A stretch of DNA of 64,000 nucleotides from Arenibacter arenosicollis (GTDB taxonomy: Bacteria; Bacteroidota; Bacteroidia; Flavobacteriales; Flavobacteriaceae): positions 41,158-105,157 of the forward strand of contig NZ_JACLHY010000019.1 of the NCBI RefSeq assembly GCF_014397245.1, in the 5' to 3' direction. The notes beneath the pieces are model-generated. The model saw only the letters and a program-made list of their open reading frames with translations. It was not told where the DNA came from and searched no databases. This document shows positions 55,798 through 64,000 of this stretch, piece after piece. Position 1 is the stretch's first letter. Every line of letters begins with the position of its first letter. Position numbers and translations under genes: made by a program.

Positions 55798-55959
55798 ACC
55801 ACCTGTGGTGCACAGGTGCACCTTAACGCCCGCAAAAATACCACGAGGTAACACTGTGTAAATCAGTAATTTATTGTTTTTTATTAATACTTAAACCATG
55901 GTTTAACCACAAGAGCACCACACCGCCTATCACCATAGGGTGCACCACAGCTTCACCCT
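55798..55959 (+). repeat. Phased ACCAC-type array, copy R2
   Basis: Units start at 55798 and 55820 (two 11-bp steps apart), then 55895, 55906, 55917, 55932, 55944 and 55955. CACCTGTG (55800-55807) and CACAGGTG (55811-55818) form a perfect inverted repeat. TTAAACCATGGTTTAA (55891-55906) is a perfect 16-bp palindrome overlapping two units. The stretch ACCATNGTTTAACCACAAG is shared with R3 at 61285-61303. Confidence 0.65.
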
Positions 55960-55984
55960 GTAGAAGTTTATGCTCTAGTTACTG

Positions 55985-56335
55985 TTATTTATTGAAGACA
56001 TTCGCCAAAAAATATTCCACGGCATCCTGATCGGAAAGCATTGGTTTCTCTTTTGGAATAGGTATTATTTCTTCGAGAATTGGGGTGGATGGTTTTCTAA
56101 TTTCTTCAAAATGGTATTCAAAGTTGAGATTGGTCAAAATCCTAAAACCTGTTTCAAATGCAATGATGGATTTCAATAGGGGATTGTCCACGGCAAGCTG
56201 GGAATCAAAATACCCTACATTGCCCATTAAGAATTCAAATAGCATGTCGGAATCTGCTAGATTGCTTTTCAGTGCATTCTGTTTGCCTTCCATTAATTGC
56301 AATTGGCATATTTTTGAGCATCGGGTTTCCAAGGG
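55985..56335 (-). pseudogene. Truncated second copy of the integrase-linked accessory gene
   Basis: The encoded 115 aa match the C-terminal part of the protein at 61487-62359: LMEGKQNALKSNLADSD against LMEAKQNALKSNLAESD, FETGFRILTNLNFEYHFE against FETAFRILKALNFEYNFE, and LSDQDAVEYFLANVFNK against FSDDDALAYLMAKVFSK. DNA similarity continues to about 56335, beyond the in-frame similarity, so the 5' part is frame-shifted and then cut off where the GC-rich patch begins. The acidic/proline-rich spacer before the C-terminus is shorter than in the full copy. It may still be translated from ATG 56332. Confidence 0.7.
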
Positions 56336-56530
56336 TCATTGATTTAAAGGATAATAGGGGCGTTGGCAGATGGCAGGACCGCTGCGGATGCCATGGAAGT
56401 CACGGGCAATGTGTTCGGCTCTGAGGGTTGGAAAGGCAAGTAGGTCCCGGCAGGTTGGGTCCGCAAATAGTTCAGGGAAAGCATGGGTAGGTGCGGTGCG
56501 AGAGGTCTTGGAATACATGCTGTTGATCAC
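56336..56530. other. GC-rich patch at the truncation point
   Basis: About 56% GC over 180 nt (counted by hand) against mid-30s on both sides. It begins where similarity to the full accessory gene stops. Minus strand can encode 64 aa (ends GPAICQRPYYPLNQ) and plus strand a shorter frame (GALADGRTAADAMEVTGNVF); neither is recognised. It looks like a foreign fragment caught at a recombination junction. Confidence 0.4.
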
Positions 56531-56593
56531 AGTAGGTGTTTAAACGTAGAAGTTAAGGTTAAATATTTATGATTTATTTTTTGAAAGAAGGAA

Positions 56594-58036
56594 TCATTGA
56601 GATAGGTCGTATTTAAGCCAATTTGTTACTGCCGTTTGAATACTTTTTCTTCCAACTTCTAGCAAAAATTCTGTTAGTTTCCCAAGATTATAAACATTGC
56701 TTACTAAATCCTGGGTCATTTCACTAATTGTATTTGTAGTAATCGAATGTACGAAATCGGGTGAAAAGACTTCTTTACCTTCAGATTTGTATTTTATACC
56801 ATAGTAAACAAAGTTCCCTAAAAGCCTTCTTTTAAAATTTTGTTTAAGATATTCATTGAGAAACCTATCTGCTGTTTCTGATTTCTTTGCGATTTTCAGT
56901 GCTAAGAATAGACGCATCAATTTTTTTTCTCTCTTTGAATCCGCCTTTATTACATAAATAACATACGCTTTTACTTTTTCTGCACTTAATCGTTCCAAAA
57001 TATTCTTATTCGCTTCTAGATCACTCCCACCTAGCTTTTCACCTAACTCATCTGAGACATATTTTTGTCCTACTTGTAACCATTCCTTTTTGGACCATTT
57101 TACAACATCAGATACGTTTATTTTATATATTCCCCTTAATGATGTAATGGCTGACTCTAATCCAATTTTAATCCGGGAAATTCTTTGAATTTTTCTGGCT
57201 TTACGAAATTCCGCAAGTTTTTTAATTTTATCAAGTTTTCTTTTGGCTCGTTTTACTTTTACTGCTGTTTTCACACCTTTACCAATACCTGCTGTAAAAA
57301 TTGTTAGTAAAACATCAGATGCAAAATCTCCTGGACTATCCCAACCCACAATTTGCCAGGCTGTACCTGCAATAGTTGGCTTTTCTAATTCTTCCTCGTT
57401 CATGATACCTAAAATATCTTCCTCAGCAGCTTTAATTTTTTGCCATTCCTTAGCCGCCAATCTCTCTCCCTGAATAATGTGCTGCTCTTTTGCTAGGACA
57501 GCATCAAATTCAATTAAATCTTCCTGAATCAAAAATGAACCACAATTGAGTGCTCTTACATCTAGTTTCTCAAATTCCTTTTTAAGAACTTGCAAAACAT
57601 AAACATCACTAAAAAGGACACTCAATTCTAAATCAGCAACTTCTAATTCATATTCTTCAACTAGATTATGAAAATAATCCACTGCCTCTTCGTAATCTTT
57701 CAGAAATGCTTGTTTTAGCTCAAGAATTGCTTTTTGTATTTCTGCAAGCTCAACATCGTTGCGATATCCTGGAGCTCCAATAGATACTAAAATTTTTTGA
57801 AGTTCCCTAGACCAGTTTGCTCTTTGAACAGTGGGGTATCTTAGATTAGTCGTTAAAAGTCCGGTTAAGAATTCACCGAGCATCAAATAGGTTTTGTCGT
57901 ATTCAGCACTTGGTTCAATGTATCCTTCAGGATCAGGTATGGTCGCGGGTTTCTGTATGGGTTTTGCTTGTGTTGGAGGACCATAAAGCTTGGGGGGGGT
58001 TTGATATGCGCTATATCCATCAGTACCGTTACTCAT
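56594..58036 (-). CDS. Unrecognised 480-aa protein, second gene of the novel pair
   Basis: I do not recognise this protein. Residues 1-45 are Pro/Gly-rich and low in structure; 50-210 are helical and acidic, with coiled-coil tendency (VELAEIQKAILELKQAFLKD, VEEYELEVADLE). Residues 220-258 include a Gly-Thr-rich, moderately hydrophobic stretch (DVLLTIFTAGIGKGVKTAVK), followed by a strongly basic segment (about 256-292) and a helical C-terminus. The hydrophobic-then-basic junction is like the pre-toxin regions of secreted effector proteins, but that is a resemblance only. It starts 9 nt after the 936-aa gene and must be co-expressed with it. No signal peptide. Confidence 0.75.
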   Translation of the reverse strand: MSNGTDGYSAYQTPPKLYGPPTQAKPIQKPATIPDPEGYIEPSAEYDKTYLMLGEFLTGLLTTNLRYPTVQRANWSRELQKILVSIGAPGYRNDVELAEIQKAILELKQAFLKDYEEAVDYFHNLVEEYELEVADLELSVLFSDVYVLQVLKKEFEKLDVRALNCGSFLIQEDLIEFDAVLAKEQHIIQGERLAAKEWQKIKAAEEDILGIMNEEELEKPTIAGTAWQIVGWDSPGDFASDVLLTIFTAGIGKGVKTAVKVKRAKRKLDKIKKLAEFRKARKIQRISRIKIGLESAITSLRGIYKINVSDVVKWSKKEWLQVGQKYVSDELGEKLGGSDLEANKNILERLSAEKVKAYVIYVIKADSKREKKLMRLFLALKIAKKSETADRFLNEYLKQNFKRRLLGNFVYYGIKYKSEGKEVFSPDFVHSITTNTISEMTQDLVSNVYNLGKLTEFLLEVGRKSIQTAVTNWLKYDLSQ

Positions 58037-58045
58037 AATTTATTG

Positions 58046-60856
58046 TTATAACAGTGGGTAGTGGGGTAATTTATCTTGAGAATTTCTCAAGTATACAAGT
58101 TTTGTAGGAATCTTTACTTCCCATGGTGCACCTACGTATAGAGCTCCCACTGCGTGTTTAAGGGAATTTGCTGTAGGATCAAGATAGGCTCTATCCAAAG
58201 TTATATCCCAAATATCTGTATCAGCCACGTTTACCTGCTCTACTTTTACAATTCGATATATTTTGTAATTGATTAATATCTCCCTGTCAATGTCATTTTC
58301 TAAGTTTAAGGCATTTAATACGTTATTAAAGACATCCCAATAATATTTGCTTTCCGTTAACCTGATTATTTCATTGCCCTGAGTGGCCTTAATGAATCCT
58401 TCTCGAATAGAATAATCGCCTTGACGAGATTCAATGATTTCTTGTATCATGGAAACGTATTCAATGTCTCCTGAGATGGGAGGAATTCCGCTTGCACCCC
58501 AGATTTGGCGGGTTTTCAAATACCATAAGAATATTTCTTCCATACCGAGCCTGACAGGTACCTGTACCCTACAAGCACCTGCCATAAGGAATTTATCAAA
58601 GAGCGGATCTCCAGAATCTTCATTGATTAAATCAGGCCATTTGCACTTACGAGCCCACATACTGTGATAGAACAAATAAGTAAGATAGTTCCATTCAAAA
58701 ACCTGCTCAAAAAATTGAATTACCGGGGCGTCTTGCTCAAGTTTTCTAAAATCGATTTCCGGATATCCGCATGGTGCTGTCCTTTCCAGAATTGAACCGA
58801 TTCCATTAAAATAATTATTTAATAAGATGGCGATAATATTTCGTTTTAATTCATTTTTTTCAGTTTCTCGATTTAGGAATGGATTATTTCCCTTAATCTG
58901 ATGTAAAATTTCCTGATCCTGTGATAAACTGGCATTATAGGTTTGTAGTTGAACCATATAATTATCCATGATGAGATTGTAAATCTTATGTTTCCATCTA
59001 TCGTAACCTTCCGGAGATAATTCACACTTTATTGTAGCACCACCACTTATTGATAGAGGTAGCGAACTAAAACCGGAAATTGCCATTGTAAGAATGCCTT
59101 CTTCACCATTCAAAGCAATAGTATCTGACTTAGACCAATTTTTGTTCGACTGATTATTGTTTAGATGCTCATTCATAGATTCGCTGAATATACATTTATT
59201 ACATATGTTGGCCGTAACTGCAACCTCATCCTTTGGACCAGTACCCTTAGGGTGACCTGTACTGACTCTAATATCAAATGTTAATGAAACTGCTTTGTAG
59301 CCGTCAGAAATCTGCGGAGATTGAAAAATCTCTGAAAAACCAGTAGGCTTACTGGCGTCACTTTCAGAGAGATTTTTATGAAAGGAAAATTCAAGCCATA
59401 TCAATTCATTAGGAGGTGGTTCAGAACCAGCCAAACCATATTCATTTAGCAAATTACCGTATGTAGCCCTTTTGATACTAGCAGGAGTCAAATTAGGTTT
59501 TACAGGAGGTTCAAATTTCTTTTTAGTAATTTTATTTTTTTCAGTTATAAGCTTCTTGTATATTGAGGCTGGTTCTGGAATAACTATGTCAAACATAAGG
59601 TGTTTTTCCAAATTATATATCTGCGCTTTTGTAATTTTGTTTACCCAGTAGAATATTCCTGCTCTATGTTCCCCTTTTGTATTATCAATTGAATGAGTGT
59701 TTTTATCCTTTATTTCCTGAACGATCTTTGAAATTTGTAGTCTTCTTACTTTTTCCTCCATTTTAGAAACAGATCTATCTATCAGATCTTTAGCATAGGA
59801 GCGTGCACTAGAATTGGATTGGGATTTTGAAAAGTTACCGGCAATATTTGCATGTGCGGTAATTGTGGTTGTTGGGCCATATTTCATTGTCGCCGTAATA
59901 CCAGCATCTCCGCTTAAAGAAGCTTGAATCGTTTTAGAAACCTCATTTTGAAGAGCAAATTTTTCACTTACTTGATGATCTTTTTCTTCTATTGATATTG
60001 ATTCATTTTCTTCTTCATTAATGTCTTCAGTTTTTAGAACATTTCTATGAATTCTTTTCAAACTTTCTCCTGCAAGAATATTTTCAATAGATGCCACATC
60101 ACTTTCTTCATAACGCAGCAACTCTTCCTTAACAATGAGAAGATCGGCAACATATGGGTGTAGCACAGTCCAATGACTACTTGGAGATTCACAGGTTTCA
60201 TTACACTTGCATTCACACTTTACATTTTCTTCCGTTAACCTTTCCGGCACCTTGGGAATTTTTACCAATTTCTCTGCACTGCAATTATAATTTAATAATC
60301 CCTCTGGTACCAACAGTGGAGCATTTACGATTTTATTCAGCCACTCATTGCCTTTTAAAATGTTAACATGATTTTGTTTATCGATACTTTTTTTTATAAC
60401 GTAGAGTGATTTAATGAGTAAGGTGAAATCTATATGATAATTTATGGCGACTAAATGATCATGAATTGAAACAAGAAAATTATCGCCTAATATTTCCAAT
60501 TCTTTTTCAAAGTCCATTTTTAAAATTTCACTTTTATGGTTTTCAAAAAAAGATTCAAAAAAATCTTTAAAATCTTGGCCTCCAATTGGTTTTGATTTAT
60601 AATCAATCCATTGCGAAATTTTTAGGATAATAGGATTTATAGATGGAAGATCTCTGATATATGTTGAATTTGGATCTATCTTATATCTCTCAATACGCTC
60701 ACTATACTCCTGTTTATTGCAGCCAGCCTTTTTTAATTTGTCAGCAAATTCAGTTAATTCGACATTCGGAAATATTGGCAATCCAAGAGCAGATTTGTTT
60801 TCATCTGCCATTTTTTGAACGGATCTAATTTGTAAAAACCGAGTAATTTCCTCCAT
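58046..60856 (-). CDS. Unrecognised 936-aa protein, first gene of the novel pair
   Basis: I do not recognise the family. Residues 1-200 are helical; a Cys cluster CECKCNETC lies at 214-222 and could bind a metal. Residues 250-400 are charged and helical, interrupted by a Gly/Thr/Ser/Ala-rich stretch (about 313-350). A distinctive block FYWVNKITKAQIYNLEKHLM followed by PEPA ends at residue 430. The middle (about 480-640) is beta-rich with SLPLSISGGATIKCELS, and the C-terminal third is aromatic-rich and helical, with WNYLTYLFYHSMWARKCKWP and WYLKTRQIWG. No signal peptide or transmembrane helix is evident. It is the first gene after array R3, followed by the 480-aa gene after a 9-nt gap. Confidence 0.75.
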   Translation of the reverse strand: MEEITRFLQIRSVQKMADENKSALGLPIFPNVELTEFADKLKKAGCNKQEYSERIERYKIDPNSTYIRDLPSINPIILKISQWIDYKSKPIGGQDFKDFFESFFENHKSEILKMDFEKELEILGDNFLVSIHDHLVAINYHIDFTLLIKSLYVIKKSIDKQNHVNILKGNEWLNKIVNAPLLVPEGLLNYNCSAEKLVKIPKVPERLTEENVKCECKCNETCESPSSHWTVLHPYVADLLIVKEELLRYEESDVASIENILAGESLKRIHRNVLKTEDINEEENESISIEEKDHQVSEKFALQNEVSKTIQASLSGDAGITATMKYGPTTTITAHANIAGNFSKSQSNSSARSYAKDLIDRSVSKMEEKVRRLQISKIVQEIKDKNTHSIDNTKGEHRAGIFYWVNKITKAQIYNLEKHLMFDIVIPEPASIYKKLITEKNKITKKKFEPPVKPNLTPASIKRATYGNLLNEYGLAGSEPPPNELIWLEFSFHKNLSESDASKPTGFSEIFQSPQISDGYKAVSLTFDIRVSTGHPKGTGPKDEVAVTANICNKCIFSESMNEHLNNNQSNKNWSKSDTIALNGEEGILTMAISGFSSLPLSISGGATIKCELSPEGYDRWKHKIYNLIMDNYMVQLQTYNASLSQDQEILHQIKGNNPFLNRETEKNELKRNIIAILLNNYFNGIGSILERTAPCGYPEIDFRKLEQDAPVIQFFEQVFEWNYLTYLFYHSMWARKCKWPDLINEDSGDPLFDKFLMAGACRVQVPVRLGMEEIFLWYLKTRQIWGASGIPPISGDIEYVSMIQEIIESRQGDYSIREGFIKATQGNEIIRLTESKYYWDVFNNVLNALNLENDIDREILINYKIYRIVKVEQVNVADTDIWDITLDRAYLDPTANSLKHAVGALYVGAPWEVKIPTKLVYLRNSQDKLPHYPLL

Positions 60857-61039
60857 AACAGTGTGTTTTTAGTTACTTGATTAGTTTAAGTCTAGGCTAA
60901 ATTGTGTTGGGGAGTTCGGGGTAAAATGATAGGAACATACAGATAGATTAACTTGTAACTGTTGTATATCTATGTATAACACAATTTTAAAAGTGCGCAC
61001 TTCAGATACTAATACAATTTAACGTATTTAGAATCTTAT

Positions 61040-61200
61040 TAATTTTATAAAATTTTGCTAGTGTAAATAGGGGAGAATATTGCGACTAAATGTTTGTAAA
61101 CGAACATCTAACATAGCTAATATCAGAATTTATTTTCGCTTAATCAATAAAATTCAAAAATAACCGTTGAAATACATTTTGGATTTGTTAGGAATCTACA
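61040..61200. repeat. Duplicated non-coding block, copy in R3 region
   Basis: Counterpart of 55560-55735, lying between the 936-aa gene start and array R3. The 630-nt gap 60857-61486 holds this block and the array and no gene. The block ends about 70 nt before the first array unit, against about 60 nt at R2. Confidence 0.6.
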
Positions 61201-61272
61201 TTCATCTGAAACATAAAGTAATTAATTGACCAATTAATCCACTATTAAAATGCAAAAAATCCTACCACTCTT

Positions 61273-61455
61273 AACCACAACATAACCATTGTTTAACCAC
61301 AAGGCCATTGTAATAACAATCACACTTAACTGAAGTGTAACTACTTTAAAAATAGCGTTATACGATTCTAGTTGTGATGTTAGCCATTGAGTAACTAACT
61401 TTTAACCACTTCATAACCACGTTTTTTAACCATAGATCAACCACAGTATAACCAC
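61273..61455 (+). repeat. Phased AACCAC array, copy R3 (best preserved)
   Basis: AACCAC or AACCAT starts at 61273, 61284 and 61295 (11 and 11 bp apart) and at 61404, 61415, 61428, 61439 and 61450 (11, 13, 11 and 11). Eight units in two clusters thus lie on about the same face of the DNA helix. It is directly 3' of the integrase-accessory gene, so arm-type integrase sites or excisionase sites are likely. Confidence 0.75.
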
Positions 61456-61486
61456 TTCTATTTTATGGTAGAAGTTGATGTTAATA

Positions 61487-62359
61487 CTATCTCTTTTTAC
61501 TAAAGACCTTGGCCATCAAATAGGCTAATGCATCATCATCGGAGAATACAGGTTCCGCTTTGGGCTTTTTAATATTTACCTCATACGTTATGTCGTTTGG
61601 AATAGGTGTTTCTTCCGTAAGATCAGCTTTCGGTTCTTTGGCATTTACATTCGGTACATTATCTTCTGGAAGGGGTTTCTCTTCATCAACTTGAACAACA
61701 GGTTTTTCCGGGGTTAATTTACTAGGGGTCTCAAAGTTGTATTCAAAGTTGAGGGCCTTTAAAATTCTGAAGGCCGTTTCAAAATCTATGAGACTAGATA
61801 TTATGGGGCTGTCCAAGACCGCTTCGGATTTAAAATAGGCTTCATGGCCCATCAGAAACTCTAACAACTTGTCTGACTCCGCCAAATTGCTTTTTAGGGC
61901 ATTCTGTTTGGCTTCCATCAATTCCAATTTGGGCATATTTTCAACCTTCTGGATTCCCGGGGCCCTTTCTTCCGTACGCGTAAAATCCACGGCAAGGTCA
62001 AATGCTTTTTTGAAGTTAAAGGTAAACTGTAATAACGCCAATTTTTTTATTTCCCCAGGTTCCAGCCCATATATGGCTCCATTGAAACGGTAATAGAAAT
62101 CCTGGAAGTTTACGGCAATTTCCTCTTGGTAGGTTTTTAGTATAAACCCATAGAGTTCCTCCTGTACAATTTCAGAAACATAGATTACTTCATTGTCGGC
62201 CGTGGCACTTACCAAGCTCATTTTTCCATCTCTGGGTAGGTTAATTCTGAACCGCGTTTCCCATATGCCTTTTTTTACCAGCAGTTGCTTTCTTTTAGGT
62301 TCGGTCAAAGCATTAAGGTCTACCTTTTTGAATATGCCAAAATATTTCATAGTGCCCAT
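61487..62359 (-). CDS. Integrase-linked accessory protein, unrecognised
   Basis: 290 aa from ATG 62359 (a second ATG at 62350 is equally possible). An upstream in-frame start at 62419 would overlap the integrase frame and is not preferred. The N-terminal half is mixed alpha/beta; residues about 145-215 contain MEAKQNALKSNLAESDKLLE and FETAFRILKALNFEYNFE. Then comes an acidic, Pro/Lys-rich spacer and a short C-terminal helix (SDDDALAYLMAKVFSKK). It starts 7 nt after the integrase stop, so it is part of the same operon. The truncated copy at 55985-56335 preserves only its C-terminal part. A role in recombination direction or element maintenance is inferred from this link. Confidence 0.7.
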   Translation of the reverse strand: MGTMKYFGIFKKVDLNALTEPKRKQLLVKKGIWETRFRINLPRDGKMSLVSATADNEVIYVSEIVQEELYGFILKTYQEEIAVNFQDFYYRFNGAIYGLEPGEIKKLALLQFTFNFKKAFDLAVDFTRTEERAPGIQKVENMPKLELMEAKQNALKSNLAESDKLLEFLMGHEAYFKSEAVLDSPIISSLIDFETAFRILKALNFEYNFETPSKLTPEKPVVQVDEEKPLPEDNVPNVNAKEPKADLTEETPIPNDITYEVNIKKPKAEPVFSDDDALAYLMAKVFSKKR

Positions 62360-62366
62360 GCGTGGA

Positions 62367-63842
62367 TTAGGTTTTGTCTTTGTCCTTGTTTGTTGAATCG
62401 AATAAATGGGAATAGTCATCAGGTAGTGCCGCGTCTATGTCCCTCAAATATTTATCCAATGCAGTGATCGTACTGTGGCCTGTGATCAACATTAGTTTGC
62501 TCTTTACCACCATCGGGCTTTCGTTCTTGGCCATTTCCCTATACAATTTGGTAATGAAGGTATGTCTAAAGCTGTACAGTCCATAATCTGTTCCCAATCC
62601 AAAATGGTCCTTCACTTTCTTAAATCGATTGGAGAAATAGTTCCTTTTATCGTTTTCGGAGGCCGTCCATTCCCCACCGATTCCCTGTGGTGTAAATAGA
62701 AAATGATCCTTGTGCTTTTTGGATAGATCGGGCAATTACTTCAAGAGTATTTCAGGTATGATCTTGATCTTTACAGGACTGTTCTTGGCCTTTACGTAGA
62801 TTTTGCCATCCTGTAGGTCCAAATCTTGGATCTTCAATCGGCAAACCTCTATGGGCCTTAAAAAATTAAAGCAAATAAACTGAATGAATAGCCGGAGCAA
62901 GGGATCCTTTTCCTTAAGATGGGTATCAATTTCCCTTTCCATGGATGGTGTATAGGTCTTGTTCCTAGTGGGGGTGGACTTCAATACGTTTATTTTCTTT
63001 ATAAAATTTTCTGTGATGATCTCATTGTTCTCCAAAACCTGGAAAAGGGAACTAAGAGCGGTCCGGGTATTGTTGCGGTTTCTGGCACTGGAATTGTCCA
63101 GGACTTCGTTCAAATAGAGGATGACGGTCTTCTTTTTGATGTCCAGTATAGGGCCGTCCGCCAACGAGTTATCTTGCAGCCATTTAAGAAATCTGTTTAT
63201 TCTGCTCTTGTATTTTATGTAGGAATTGTCATTTAGAGCGTTTCGTTTGGTATTTAAGGCCAACTCGAAAGCTTCTTTTAAGGTAACAATTTCTGATTCG
63301 ATTTCTGTTGTGGTCGGGACTGGTGGAAGGGGTGTAGCAGCTGGGACTGTTGTAACTGGTGGGGTTGGTGGTGTTGGTGCTGGTGGGGTTGGTGGTGTTG
63401 GAAGTGGTTGTTTCTTTAGAAAGTCCGGAGTGGACGGTATAGGTACTACAGGTCTAATGGGTTGCGCGAGAGGTACGGGTTCCGTGGTTTTTACTGGAGC
63501 TGGTCCTTCCTTGGTCTTGGTACTTGGTGAATTGCCCATAAAGGCCATTTCCAGTTCGGTATTGTCACCATAGGGATCAAATCCGGCCTCGAGCAATAGG
63601 AAAAGATTTCTTTGTATGGTCCTTAGGTGCGCTATCCTTTTCCTCATCTCCTTGTAGCTGTTGGCACCGGCCTTGATGTTGGTCTGTCTTTTCAAGATTC
63701 CAGTTTCGGGGTCCCGAAAGGAAAAGTAGACGTACCAATCTTTGTCCAGAGCTGCTTTTTTTGCTTTCTTAGAGAGTTTTGACCATTGATGAATATCTAC
63801 CCCGCCGGTATAGATCTTGGGTTCGGAATACTTCAATTTCAT
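62367..63842 (-). pseudogene. Tyrosine integrase split by one in-frame TAA
   Basis: Residues 1-368 (63842-62736) hold an arm-binding domain (WYVYFSFRDPETGILKRQTN), a Pro/Thr-rich linker (about 125-182), a core-binding domain (about 185-270) and the first catalytic Arg in FLRPIEVCRL (Arg329). After TAA the same frame continues LPDLSKKHKDHFLFTP, then YSFRHTFITKLY and LITGHSTITALDKYL, which carry the remaining catalytic Arg, His and Tyr. Frame and order are intact, so one stop alone breaks a roughly 490-aa recombinase; a sequencing error or read-through cannot be excluded. The His three residues before the second Arg is Tyr here, as in some Bacteroidetes integrases. Confidence 0.85.
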
Positions 63843-64000
63843 GTTGAAAACGTGTACGTTTGCGTGTACTTTTGGATCAATCCCAAAAGTTGTGTGTGAA
63901 TTGAAAATAGAATAAGATCTTTGCGGAAAAACGATCGCATTGGAATTATCATTGGACCTATTAAAGTTTATACTGCCAGAAGTATTAACAACCCATTTTG
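63843..64000. other. Integrase upstream region, incomplete
   Basis: CGTGTAC occurs twice (about 63851 and 63864) just upstream of the integrase start. No clear -33/-7 promoter was seen, and the window ends before any further gene, so the island's right boundary is not covered. Confidence 0.3.

Larger units (their letters stand above)
50637..63842. mobile_element. Composite integrative element or island with three array copies
   Basis: All genes run leftward from a tyrosine integrase at 62367-63842. Three copies of a phased ACCAC-type array (50638-50889, 55798-55959, 61274-61455) and two copies of an accessory-gene 3' region (55985-56335 and the left part of 61487-62359) divide it into two cargo segments: an unrecognised two-gene unit and DUF5677/TrlF. 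Outer boundaries are uncertain; the right end probably lies beyond the window. Confidence 0.6.

Noticed and set aside
57243..57473. Plus-strand frames inside the 480-aa gene
   Set aside because: Antisense shadows without protein-like features.
61273..61455. Possible CRISPR array
   Set aside because: The repeated word is only about six bases with 5-7-bp gaps and there are no spacers of unique 30-bp length, so phased binding sites are a better reading.
50638..63842. Classical integron with an intI gene and attC array
   Set aside because: The recombinase has a Bacteroidetes arm-binding integrase layout and no IntI-specific insertion is visible; only one attC-like palindrome was found, so I call it cassette-like rather than an integron.

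Overview
The window looks like chromosome of a marine-type flavobacterium (Bacteroidetes). GC is low (high 30s percent by eye), there are two complete ECF-sigma/FecR/SusC/SusD modules, lipoproteins and Tat-type leaders are common, and the tyrosine integrase has the N-terminal arm-binding style common in Flavobacteriia. No rRNA or tRNA gene and no CRISPR array was recognised.

Layout. (1) 23-1789 is a lipoprotein of toroid-glycosidase appearance, probably the end of a locus outside the window. (2) 1991-7495, minus strand, holds two tandem pairs of molybdenum hydroxylase genes (large Mo subunit plus 2Fe-2S subunit), each without an FAD subunit. (3) 7634-10185 is a TPR sensor kinase with a LuxR-type response regulator. 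(4) 10431-15852, plus strand, is a compact sulfur-flavoured locus: a small secreted protein, DoxX, DsrE-like, SoxB-like, TlpA-like thioredoxin and a second SoxB-like protein, without SoxXA, SoxYZ or SoxCD. (5) 16149-19451 is a propeller-amidohydrolase fusion. (6) 19608-33322 is the first polysaccharide-utilisation-like locus: sigma and FecR/SusC/SusD genes, an unassigned 725-aa lipoprotein, a sugar porter and an FAD oxidoreductase, plus the ghost of an N-acylglucosamine 2-epimerase-type gene. (7) 33394-35053 holds a 43-aa membrane protein and an alginate-lyase-family lipoprotein. (8) 35540-48524 is the second such locus, followed by a cytochrome/DUF1549-DUF1553, DUF1501 and DUF2231-cytochrome gene set and the ghost 3' end of a second FAD oxidoreductase. 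(9) 48894-50480 is a CehA/McbA-type PHP hydrolase.

The right 13 kb (about 50.6-63.9 kb, all genes on the minus strand) is an accessory island. A tyrosine integrase split by one in-frame TAA is followed by a 310-aa accessory protein and a non-coding array of ACCAC-like hexamers repeated at about 11-bp steps. Then comes an unrecognised two-gene unit (936 and 480 aa), a truncated second copy of the accessory gene with a second copy of the array, then DUF5677 and TrlF-type PHP/ABC-ATPase genes separated by a long attC-like palindrome, and finally a third array copy. I read this as tandem accretion of related integrative elements, each leaving its array and remnants behind, with defence-like cargo between the copies. 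The unrecognised two-gene unit and the helically phased arrays are the best candidates for something undescribed.

Working together: the two Sus-type loci should import and process glycans under their own ECF sigma/anti-sigma pairs, with oxidative enzymes (FAD oxidoreductases, cytochromes, Mo hydroxylases) suggesting oxidation of sugars or aldehydes in the envelope. The sulfur genes may handle thiosulfate or sulfonated/sulfated break-down products. These functional links are inference from gene content.
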